Shown: positions 15,451-21,577 of the stretch, one piece after another | How the letters are laid out: each line of letters starts with the position of its first letter | Numbering within the stretch: the first letter of the stretch is position 1 | DNA from: Candidatus Geothermarchaeota archaeon | GTDB taxonomy: Archaea; Thermoproteota; Nitrososphaeria; Geothermarchaeales; JDFR-13 | NCBI GenBank assembly: GCA_015522055.1 | Contig: WAMZ01000010.1 | Coordinates: 1 to 21,577, forward strand | DNA length: 21,577 bases | Reading direction: 5' to 3' | Notes under the pieces: model-generated | The model's input: only the letters and a program-made list of their open reading frames with translations | Told to the model about the DNA's origin: nothing | Database searches by the model: none | Made by a program: the position numbers and the translations under genes

Positions 15451-16587
15451 ATGAGGCCAAGGCCACCGATGCTACTAGCCATAATACTAATGTTGGCGGG
15501 ATTGATACTTGGATTCCTAAGACTATTAACAATATTTACACCGAGACCGATTCCACCCGTCTTCAAGCAATATCTAGGGCTCCACTCGAGCCTCATGATC
15601 ATAGGATTTATTACCATATTAATAATGTATGAGAGACTATCCGGAATGGAGCTAATGCCCACCGGGGAAGCCAAATATGTCGTTAAAAACGCCCTACTAT
15701 TAACGGTGGCAGGATACATACTTTACCTCCTACTCATGATAATGAGAGTGGCTGGAGCCACATGGGTAGCCATCGGCATACTCTTCATCGGCGGCATATT
15801 CTTCATAAGATACCTAGATCTTATAAGGGAAAGAATAAACAGGAATAGCTATAACATGTTCTTAATAGCAGTCATCGCATATCTGGCATATATCTATTTC
15901 ATCGCCGCTGGCTCTAGAAATTATACAGCATATAGCCTACTCATACTGAGCTACCCACTACTATTCATAATGGCTGAGAGAATAGAGTTATCAAAGTTCA
16001 TACCCCACACAAGGAAAGAACTGCTAAATATGAACCCGATTCTAGGAGCATTATCGGTCGTCGTACTCATAATAATCAATTTAATAGCTTATAGCCAAGC
16101 AACCGTGGCCCCAGCAATCCTTCTATTGATACTCGTGGCCAACATGTATCGATATGAACATATAAACATTAAGAGGCTTTTGGGTATGGGTAGGTGGCTG
16201 ATGAAGTATCAAGCCATACATTTAACGACCGCATATGCATCAGCGATACTGGGGCTGGCCGTATATATATTATTCACAACCATATTGAATAGACTACCTA
16301 TCCTAGACACGGCGATACATCTAATCGCATTAGGATTTATAGGTAACATGCTACTAGGCCATGGCCCAGCCGTACTATCAACCATCCAAGGTAAAAGCCT
16401 TGATGAAGAGGGGCTCAAGCTATATGCATATATCTTACTCAACGGCTCACTAATATTAAGGGTCATAGCCAATATAGTTAGGACACTCGAGGTATGGATA
16501 CCGACACAACTATATGAATTATCTGGTATTCTCGTGATACTTGCTGTGCCCGCATTCCTTATGATGGTTAGGAAAGCTGCAAAATAG
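15451..16587 (+). CDS. Polytopic membrane protein with intramembrane histidines (NnrS-like?)
   Basis: 378 aa with roughly 10-12 hydrophobic segments, most of the chain being in the membrane. Four histidines lie in or beside predicted helices: H45 (LGLHSSLMIIGF), H257 (QAIHLTTAYAS), H290 and H304 (DTAIHLIALGFIGNMLLGHG). Such histidines could bind heme or copper. The H-x13-H helix with interspersed glycines recalls NnrS and distant heme-copper oxidase-like proteins, but I cannot confirm membership. The start is ATG 15451, about 26 nt after a TATA-like box and so probably leaderless. It ends at TAG 16585-16587, where the first copy of the polymerase-operon repeat begins. Function unknown; a respiratory or nitric-oxide-related role is a guess. 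Confidence 0.6.
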   Translation: MRPRPPMLLAIILMLAGLILGFLRLLTIFTPRPIPPVFKQYLGLHSSLMIIGFITILIMYERLSGMELMPTGEAKYVVKNALLLTVAGYILYLLLMIMRVAGATWVAIGILFIGGIFFIRYLDLIRERINRNSYNMFLIAVIAYLAYIYFIAAGSRNYTAYSLLILSYPLLFIMAERIELSKFIPHTRKELLNMNPILGALSVVVLIIINLIAYSQATVAPAILLLILVANMYRYEHINIKRLLGMGRWLMKYQAIHLTTAYASAILGLAVYILFTTILNRLPILDTAIHLIALGFIGNMLLGHGPAVLSTIQGKSLDEEGLKLYAYILLNGSLILRVIANIVRTLEVWIPTQLYELSGILVILAVPAFLMMVRKAAK

Positions 16588-16600
16588 TTTCACATAGGGG
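16585..16600 (+). repeat. Direct repeat copy 1, with AGTTTC
   Basis: TAGTTTCACATAGGGG begins in the stop codon of the membrane protein. It matches 15 of 16 bases of the copy at 16718-16733, including an exact 13-base core TTTCACATAGGGG. It contains AGTTTC (16586-16591), which fits the ANTTTC hexamer reported in Sulfolobus DNA-damage-inducible promoters. Confidence 0.6.
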
Positions 16601-16621
16601 TCAGACTCAGAAGATAAATAC

Positions 16622-16642
16622 TATGTATATAAGATATACATA
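16622..16642. promoter_or_regulatory. 21-bp palindrome in the polymerase-operon leader
   Basis: TATGTATAT (16622-16630) and ATATACATA (16634-16642) are perfect 9-bp inverted arms with a 3-nt centre. The centre contains a TATA-like ATATAAGATA, so this may be a promoter covered by an operator. The whole gap 16588-16742 holds this palindrome, a second one at 16704-16715 and the two direct repeats. No RNA gene was recognised in it. Confidence 0.5.
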
Positions 16643-16703
16643 ACTGAAGCCTAGACCCGGGTAAGGGGATATATAGGAGTCTCTCTGCATTAATATGGGA
16701 CAG

Positions 16704-16715
16704 ACCATGCATGGT
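16704..16715. promoter_or_regulatory. 12-bp perfect palindrome before the polymerase operon
   Basis: ACCATGCATGGT is fully self-complementary. It lies 3 nt before the ATTTTC hexamer of repeat copy 2 and downstream of a TATA-like TTAATAT (16691-16697). If that TATA box is used, the palindrome would fall between it and the transcript start, a typical repressor position. Confidence 0.45.
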
Positions 16716-16717
16716 TT

Positions 16718-16733
16718 TATTTTCACATAGGGG
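16718..16733 (+). repeat. Direct repeat copy 2, with ATTTTC and SD
   Basis: TATTTTCACATAGGGG repeats the sequence at 16585-16600 with one mismatch, 133 bp downstream. It contains ATTTTC (16719-16724), another ANTTTC match. Its GGGG tail continues into the GGGGTGG SD of the small gene at 16743. Confidence 0.6.
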
Positions 16734-16742
16734 TGGCTATCC

Positions 16743-17006
16743 TTGGGGAGGAGCATACCAAGCTATACAATGTTATTAGAGGAGGTTATAAGGGAGATTA
16801 AGGAGATTGGGAGGAAGATAGGTGGCAGGGATGAGGATAGGATAATAAATAGGATCGTCAGCCTAGCCAGAGAGGCACAGGGACCGCTCTACATAGACTC
16901 TATCACAGACACGAGGTTTCTAGTCCTACTAACTTCATTAATTGATCTCTATAAGAGGGTGGAGAGGCTGGAGCGATGGATATCAAGGGATGGATCCTCA
17001 GATTAA
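16743..17006 (+). CDS. Small protein of the PolB2 operon
   Basis: 87 aa, unrecognised. TTG 16743-16745 is chosen as start because GGGGTGG lies 7 nt upstream; ATG 16770 is an alternative. It is charged and probably all-helical: two amphipathic helices (LLEEVIREIKEIGRKI and LLTSLIDLYKRVERLERWI) flank a short middle part with PLYIDSITDTRF. Its last 31 nt overlap the polymerase gene in another frame, so the two are cotranscribed and probably coupled. I recall that Sulfolobus dpo2 is also preceded by a small gene, but cannot check whether they are homologous. A polymerase-binding or regulatory subunit is a reasonable inference. Confidence 0.65.
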   Translation: MGRSIPSYTMLLEEVIREIKEIGRKIGGRDEDRIINRIVSLAREAQGPLYIDSITDTRFLVLLTSLIDLYKRVERLERWISRDGSSD

Positions 17007-19060
17007 AATTGGATAGGCGCAGCGACACGATTAAAATAGGGATAGTAGATATAAGTAGGCGGTATAGAGAGATAGGTGTATATTATACTCCACAGGCATA
17101 TATATCTGGGGACAGGGAGGCGGTAAGAAGGATACTCAGAGGCTTCCAAGACACTATATTAGATGTCTATACTGAGGAGTGGAGACTCCCACCATGGTAT
17201 GATAAACCTAAAGAAGTATATGTAGCTAGATTCGATGGGATAAACAGCTACTATAGATTCCTAGGGTTCATTAGGTCTAGACACCTACCAGAAATAAATC
17301 TATATAATACAGTGCCGATGGTACCTCAGAGATTTCTATTGGAGATCGAGGCTCCCCCATCAGCCTTAATACACATTTATAGAGATGGAGCCGACATCGA
17401 GGCCAGGTGCCTAGAGGATACTGAGGACCTCGACTATAGACCGCCACCATTCAAAAGAATTCTAATAAGACTATATAGCTGGTATGGAGAAGTTTATAAC
17501 CCATGGAGGGAGAGGCCGGAGAGATATATAGCCGTCTCTGAGGATGGTGGGGTCGAGACAAGATCCCTCGATATACTGTATGATTATATAAGGGAGTTAG
17601 ATCCGGATGTGGTCGAGTATACCAGCCCACTCATCCATAAATGGCTAGTTAGACACAATTATATCAGGAGACTATTATATGGTAGGGGGAGGGCCTACAT
17701 AGACTATAGCTCCACCGTCATAGAGCCCCACGAATACTACGGACTAATAGAGCTTAGTAGGATATCCTACACAGACATCGGTAGAGTCTCCAGATATAGC
17801 ATAGGTAAGATATTGACGACGATAGAGGCTATAGAGGCGGTTAATAGGGGGATGGCGGTCCCCGAGTATAGGGTGGATATAGAGAGGCCTAAAAAGCTGT
17901 CTAAGCTATACACGGTTGATAGGGGCGGGCTATACTATATCCCCAAGCCAGGGCTATACTGGAACGCAGCCCAATGCGACTTCACAAGCCTATACCCAAA
18001 CATAATAGTTAAATATAATATCAGTAATGAGACTGTCAATAGACCGGGTTGCAGCAGATATATAGATACGCCCATAGGGCTCCACAAAATATGTGTCGAC
18101 ACCAGGGGGATAGTTCCACTAGCCTTAGAGAAACTTATAGATAGAAGGACGAGGCTAAAGGACTTGGCTAGAAAGACTGGCGACCCAGTTATAGATGCTA
18201 GGCAAAACGCGATAAAATGGATACTAGTAGCATGCTTCGGATACCTAGGGTATAGAAATGCTAGGTTCGGGAAGATAGAGGCATATGAATCGGTAACTGC
18301 ATATGCCAGAGACATATTGGAAAAAACCGTTGAGATCGCTAAACGCCGTGGACTTAGGGTGGTGCATGCCATAGTAGATAGTATAGTAGTAGTCGGCGAT
18401 GGGGCCGATAGAGACGATTATATAGATTTCTGTAGAGAGGTTAGTAGGGAGATAGGGATAAGGATGGAGTTAGATATACACTATAAATGGCTATACCTCC
18501 CTAGAAACAATAGTAGGCCGCCTATAGCCCAATCCAATAGGTATTATGGAGTATCATATGAAGGTGGGTTGAAGGTTAAGGGTATAGAGATGGTTAGGAG
18601 GGATACACCACCATTCATAAAGGAGTTCCAAGAGAAGGCATTAAATATACTGGCTAAGGCCTCCAACGAGGATGAGTTCACCAGATATATGGAGATAGTA
18701 ATGAATGTATATAGGGGGTATAAGGCGAGAATAATGAATGGAGATATGGATATAAGGGATATGGTCATAACTAAGAGGATGCTAAAGAAACCATATGAAT
18801 ATAGGGGAAAGAGCCTATTTATAGATGCCGCCAAGAGATATGGTATTAAGGCGGGGGAGACAATTAGATTCGTGGTGACAAGTAGTGGAGAAGCTGTACC
18901 TATAGAAAAATGGAGGGAAGGGATGGGATATAGTAGAGACTACTATATAACTAGGCTTAAAATGAGCTTGAGGAGCCTACCAATAGAATACCTTAAGAAG
19001 CCAACGCCAAATATGGCTATCTACGCCCAACACTTGGGCCAAGAACCCTCTCCCACATAA
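16976..19060 (+). CDS. Family B DNA polymerase, PolB2 type, exonuclease lost
   Basis: 694 aa. The C-terminal half is a clear family B polymerase: motif A CDFTSLYPNII (D335), motif B NAIKWILVACFGYLGY (K414), motif C HAIVDS (D468), KGIEMVRRDTPPF, and a thumb ITKRMLKKPYEYRGK. Motif C lacks the first Asp of the usual DTD (I466 replaces it), but the second, catalytic Asp is kept. The N-terminal half keeps the exonuclease layout without its residues: the Exo I strand reads LIRLYSW, Exo II VVEYTSPL, and Exo III retains only a worn SYTDIGR. This pattern fits archaeal PolB2 (Sulfolobus Dpo2), linked to error-prone damage tolerance. The start ATG 16976 overlaps the small gene; TTG near 17009 is possible. 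Its last 44 nt overlap the convergent nucleoside hydrolase. Confidence 0.85.
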   Translation: MDIKGWILRLKLDRRSDTIKIGIVDISRRYREIGVYYTPQAYISGDREAVRRILRGFQDTILDVYTEEWRLPPWYDKPKEVYVARFDGINSYYRFLGFIRSRHLPEINLYNTVPMVPQRFLLEIEAPPSALIHIYRDGADIEARCLEDTEDLDYRPPPFKRILIRLYSWYGEVYNPWRERPERYIAVSEDGGVETRSLDILYDYIRELDPDVVEYTSPLIHKWLVRHNYIRRLLYGRGRAYIDYSSTVIEPHEYYGLIELSRISYTDIGRVSRYSIGKILTTIEAIEAVNRGMAVPEYRVDIERPKKLSKLYTVDRGGLYYIPKPGLYWNAAQCDFTSLYPNIIVKYNISNETVNRPGCSRYIDTPIGLHKICVDTRGIVPLALEKLIDRRTRLKDLARKTGDPVIDARQNAIKWILVACFGYLGYRNARFGKIEAYESVTAYARDILEKTVEIAKRRGLRVVHAIVDSIVVVGDGADRDDYIDFCREVSREIGIRMELDIHYKWLYLPRNNSRPPIAQSNRYYGVSYEGGLKVKGIEMVRRDTPPFIKEFQEKALNILAKASNEDEFTRYMEIVMNVYRGYKARIMNGDMDIRDMVITKRMLKKPYEYRGKSLFIDAAKRYGIKAGETIRFVVTSSGEAVPIEKWREGMGYSRDYYITRLKMSLRSLPIEYLKKPTPNMAIYAQHLGQEPSPT

Positions 19061-19970
19061 TCTCCTTAAACCGCCCACCATCTATCCAGTCAGCCACCCA
19101 CACCCTACTCCCCTGCCTAAGATCCCCCGGTAACCACTCCCTCCTATCAACTATCGTAGCGCCATATGACTCAGAGCCACATAATTCAACCGATACATAT
19201 ACATCTTTGAATCTAAGTATATTCTCATCCACTAAATATGCAACTGGCACTGCATCATGTATGGCGACGGCGCCCTCAATCCTCAATATAGATGAAACCA
19301 TATTTGGAAACAGCTTCCCAATCGCCCCACCACCCCTACCAATCTTCCTAACCTCCTCCTCAGTATATACTGCACTTGGGTCACGAGTTACATCCAACCC
19401 CACAGAATAGACATCTAAACCACTACTATACACGATGGATGCAGCATGGGGATCGCTATAAACATTAAACTCTGAAGCTGCACCCATGTTGCCATATCCA
19501 TATGGAGTCAAGCCAAATGCACCTCCCATCGATATGAGTCTCGAGACACGATCGACGAACTCACTATCAGCTAATATAGCTAGAGCTATATCGGTTAATG
19601 GTGCTGTGGAGACGATTGTTAGATCTCCATACTCCCTCGAAGATTCTAAAAGAAAATCTATAGCCATTCCAGAGGCTACTCCACCTTTGTATGGGAGAGA
19701 TATGTTGCCAAGCCCATCTTCACCATGGATATCGAAGGCATAGTCTACATGGCCCATAATAGGCCTATATGAACCCTTATATACCTTAACATCATCCACC
19801 CCTAAATAATTAAGGATCCTAAAAATGTTTCTTAGAGAAGTCTCTCGAGGCACGTTTCCATAGGATGCTATGACACCCAATATATTAAACTCTGGACTAT
19901 TGAGTGCGAGAACTAGGGCGAGTGCATCATCTACCCCGGGGTCCATATGCAGGATTAACGGCTTCTCCAT
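19017..19970 (-). CDS. Inosine/uridine-preferring nucleoside hydrolase family protein
   Basis: Predicted to split the N-glycosidic bond of ribonucleosides in nucleoside salvage. 317 aa from ATG 19968-19970, which has GGCGGTGG 4 nt upstream; ATG 19985 adds five residues. The calcium and catalytic signature reads HMDPGVDDALAL. D10, D14 and D15 are kept, while the first Asp of the usual DxDPGxDD is His (H8). Other family features are VIASYGNVP, VSTAPLTDIA, ISMGGAFG, EFNVYSDPHAA and the distal AIHDAVPVAYL, which supplies the second His-Asp pair. It is divergent from an aldo/keto reductase and convergent with PolB2, with a 44-nt overlap. The exact substrate cannot be read from the sequence. Confidence 0.9.
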   Translation of the reverse strand: MEKPLILHMDPGVDDALALVLALNSPEFNILGVIASYGNVPRETSLRNIFRILNYLGVDDVKVYKGSYRPIMGHVDYAFDIHGEDGLGNISLPYKGGVASGMAIDFLLESSREYGDLTIVSTAPLTDIALAILADSEFVDRVSRLISMGGAFGLTPYGYGNMGAASEFNVYSDPHAASIVYSSGLDVYSVGLDVTRDPSAVYTEEEVRKIGRGGGAIGKLFPNMVSSILRIEGAVAIHDAVPVAYLVDENILRFKDVYVSVELCGSESYGATIVDRREWLPGDLRQGSRVWVADWIDGGRFKEIMWERVLGPSVGRR

Positions 19971-19985
19971 ACAACCACCGCCCAT

Positions 19986-20040
19986 CTTATTTAAATAAAT
20001 GTATGCCTCAAATTATCTTAAAGAATATCTTTTAAAGATG
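19986..20040. promoter_or_regulatory. Divergent promoter, nucleoside hydrolase / aldo-keto reductase
   Basis: An AT-rich region with TATTTAAATA (a 10-bp palindrome near 19989-19998) suitable as TATA box for the minus-strand hydrolase. CTTAAAGAATATC and CTTTTAAAG (about 20008-20037) are candidates for the plus-strand reductase. Spacings allow short leaders that include the SD sites used. Assignment is by sequence and position only. Confidence 0.4.
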
Positions 20041-20051
20041 TGGTGCTTATA

Positions 20052-21011
20052 ATGCCTGAAGAGATTGAGGTTATAGACCTTGGATGGACTGGTGAGAGAG
20101 TTAGTAGAGTTGGACTGGGACTATGGCAGATAAGTGAGACATGGGGAGTAACTAACTATGAAGATGCCAAGGAGATTATAGAGACAGCATATCAAAAGGG
20201 CATAAACTTCTTCGATACAGCCATCGTATATGGAGATGGATTGAGCGAGGAATATCTGGGCAGGGCCGTCAAAGAGTTAGGTATTAGGGACGACGTCTTC
20301 ATAGCCACAAAAATCCCTGGGCAATATCTATCAAGAGACGATGTTTTGAGGGCGACACAGCTTAGTCTAAGGCGTCTCCAGACCGATGTAATAGACTTAA
20401 TGCAGGTTCATTGGCCACCACTATGGCATAATTTCCCGACATGTGAGTATATGGAGGCGCTTGAGCAGCTGGTTAACATGGGTCTAGTCAGATATATAGG
20501 GCTGAGCGACTTCCCAGTAGAGTTGATCGAGTCGGCGAGGTCGTGCCTATCAACAACCGATATTGTCTCGATACAAGTAAGATATAACTTGGTGGAGAGG
20601 GATGCAGAGAAAGAGATTATACCCTACGCATTGAGAGAGGACATGGTAGTGATTCCTTGGAGCCCATTGGCAAAAGGTGCCTTAACTGGGAAATATACAC
20701 CGGATAACCTCCCAGAATTTAAGGACGTGAGGAGTAGGGAACCCGTATTCCACCCAGAAAACTTCAAGAAGGTATATGAACTGGTCAAGGTGCTTGAGGA
20801 AGTAGGTAGAAAATATGGGAAGACACCGGCCCAAGTCGCTTTAAACTGGATAGTGACGGCTTACCCCAATACATTACCGATACCCGGAGCGAAGAACCCA
20901 CAGCAAGTAACAGATAACGTTGGATGCGTAGGATGGAGACTGGAGTTCGACGACTGGCTGAGGATCGACCAGGTAAGCAGGGATATACGACTGAATCGGG
21001 TAGTATTCTGA
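20052..21011 (+). CDS. Aldo/keto reductase
   Basis: NADPH-dependent oxidoreductase of the AKR superfamily, 319 aa. The catalytic tetrad is visible: Asp and Tyr in NFFDTAIVYGDG, Lys in VFIATK and His in LMQVHW. The (beta/alpha)8 barrel continues through GLSDFPVELIESA, YNLVERDAEKEIIPY and PWSPLAKGALTGKY to the cofactor segment LPIPGAKNPQQVTDN. ATG 20052 is chosen because GGTG lies 6 nt upstream; an in-frame GTG at 20040 is less likely. The next gene starts 8 nt after the stop, so the two probably form an operon. The substrate is unknown; sugar and steroid-type aldehydes or ketones are all possible in this family. Confidence 0.93.
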   Translation: MPEEIEVIDLGWTGERVSRVGLGLWQISETWGVTNYEDAKEIIETAYQKGINFFDTAIVYGDGLSEEYLGRAVKELGIRDDVFIATKIPGQYLSRDDVLRATQLSLRRLQTDVIDLMQVHWPPLWHNFPTCEYMEALEQLVNMGLVRYIGLSDFPVELIESARSCLSTTDIVSIQVRYNLVERDAEKEIIPYALREDMVVIPWSPLAKGALTGKYTPDNLPEFKDVRSREPVFHPENFKKVYELVKVLEEVGRKYGKTPAQVALNWIVTAYPNTLPIPGAKNPQQVTDNVGCVGWRLEFDDWLRIDQVSRDIRLNRVVF

Positions 21012-21019
21012 GTAGGAAC

Positions 21020-21541
21020 ATGAAAAACATATTTGAATTATTCGGTAAGAAGCCTAAAATTTCACCCGGTGTATACATAGACCCACTAGCTAGGATAATG
21101 GGGGATGTAGAGATAGATGAGGGCGTAGCCATACTATTCGGAACAATAGTTAGGGGTGACGATGCACCCGTTAAAATCGGTAGAAACGTGGCTATACTCG
21201 AAAACTGCGTCATAGAGGCCCCTAAAAACCACCCGATATATATAGGCAGTGAATCCCTAGTTAGTCATGGAGCCATAATACATGGAGCCAGAATCGGGAG
21301 AAATGTACTAATCGGGATAGGGGCAATCATATTAGATGGGGCGGAGATAGGTGAGAACTCGATAGTGGCAGCGGGCTCAGTAGTTCCTCCCGGAAAGAAA
21401 TATGAACCCTTCTCCCTAATTCTAGGGGCCCCTGCGAAGAAGGTGAGAGATGTAACAGAAGATGAGTTAAATATCATACACGAGGAAAGGAGGAGGGTGC
21501 TGGAGAAAAGTAGGCATTACCCTACATCACCAACAATTTAA
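21020..21541 (+). CDS. Gamma-carbonic-anhydrase-like hexapeptide-repeat protein
   Basis: 173 aa left-handed beta-helix protein built of hexapeptide repeats (ARIGRNVLIGIGAIIL and similar), followed by a C-terminal helix. ATG 21020 lies 8 nt after the aldo/keto reductase stop. Earlier in-frame starts lie inside that gene and are rejected. R45 and D47 in IVRGDD match the conserved Arg and Asp of the gamma class. Two zinc histidines are present in the right spacing, H83 and H88 (SHGAIIHG). The third, equivalent to H81 of Methanosarcina Cam, is replaced by E66, though H71 lies nearby after a small insertion (APKNHP). It may be a weak or inactive carbonic anhydrase, or a related acyltransferase-like protein. 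Confidence 0.85.
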   Translation: MKNIFELFGKKPKISPGVYIDPLARIMGDVEIDEGVAILFGTIVRGDDAPVKIGRNVAILENCVIEAPKNHPIYIGSESLVSHGAIIHGARIGRNVLIGIGAIILDGAEIGENSIVAAGSVVPPGKKYEPFSLILGAPAKKVRDVTEDELNIIHEERRRVLEKSRHYPTSPTI

Positions 21542-21545
21542 GGCA

Positions 21546-21575
21546 CTATATCTTTAAGCCTTTGATAAGGTCACG
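21546..21575 (-). CDS. Possible C-terminus of a convergent gene (window edge)
   Basis: On the minus strand the edge reads RDLIKGLKI and then TAG (21546-21548), which would be a plausible gene end converging on the hexapeptide protein. Only nine codons are visible and another frame also ends nearby, so this is a weak suggestion. Confidence 0.2.
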   Translation of the reverse strand, partial: RDLIKGLKI

Positions 21576-21577
21576 CC

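Noticed and set aside
16601..16717. Miniature transposon between the two direct repeats
   Set aside because: The 13-16 bp repeats could be a target duplication, but the inner ends show no terminal inverted repeats and there is no second copy in the window.
16588..16742. Small RNA or tRNA gene in the polymerase leader
   Set aside because: No cloverleaf, and no convincing C box plus D box pair, could be built; the palindromes are better explained as protein-binding sites.
16976..19060. Casposon or viral protein-primed polymerase
   Set aside because: No Cas1, terminal repeats or viral genes lie nearby, and the exonuclease loss and motif C pattern fit chromosomal PolB2.
20924..21019. Longer start for the hexapeptide protein inside the aldo/keto reductase
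   Set aside because: The added 32 residues are an arginine-rich out-of-frame reading of the reductase C-terminus and do not resemble the family.

Overview
The window looks like a thermophilic archaeon of the Thermoproteota (crenarchaeal) type. Signs of this are an archaeal GatCAB cluster, a degenerate crenarchaeal PolB2-like polymerase, a DtxR-FeoA-type iron regulator, GGGGTGG-type Shine-Dalgarno (SD) sites inside operons, TATA boxes about 26 nt upstream of leaderless starts, and heavy use of ATA, AGG and CTA codons. The lineage below phylum cannot be fixed from the sequence alone. Genes are tightly packed. I found no rRNA, tRNA, CRISPR array or insertion sequence.

Layout. 1-109 (-): start of an unidentified gene cut by the window edge. 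180-2916 (+): iron operon, with a palindromic operator, a DtxR-family regulator carrying a FeoA-like domain, and FeoB. 2972-5188 (+): a large secreted, asparagine-rich, beta-helix-like protein. 5191-7436 (-): prpD-prpB, two steps of the methylcitrate pathway, with overlapping ATGA. 7600-8292 (+): unknown protein, perhaps a reduced flavoprotein. 8298-9698 (-) and 9831-10304 (+): glutamine synthetase divergent from an Lrp/AsnC regulator, sharing one TATA element and a long-spaced inverted repeat. 10301-15373 (-): cobalamin adenosyltransferase, a GatB-AspRS fusion, gatA and gatC. 15451-16587 (+): a polytopic membrane protein with intramembrane histidines. 16743-19060 (+): a small protein overlapping a PolB2-like DNA polymerase, preceded by direct repeats and palindromes. 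19017-19970 (-): nucleoside hydrolase. 20052-21541 (+): aldo/keto reductase followed by a gamma-carbonic-anhydrase-like hexapeptide protein.

The most striking item is the continuous reading frame at 12043-14802. It joins a complete GatB (Asp-tRNA(Asn) amidotransferase subunit) to a complete class II aspartyl-tRNA synthetase, followed directly by gatA and gatC. In archaea GatCAB serves Asn-tRNA(Asn) synthesis (Gln uses GatDE). The cluster therefore encodes what looks like a covalently built transamidosome: the synthetase that mischarges tRNA(Asn) with Asp is fused to the enzyme that amidates it. This frame also has no ATG, GTG or TTG at the position where GatB must begin. It appears to start at AUU behind a strong SD. 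Second in interest is the PolB2 operon, with a lost exonuclease, an altered motif C and a leader bracketed by a 16-bp near-identical repeat.
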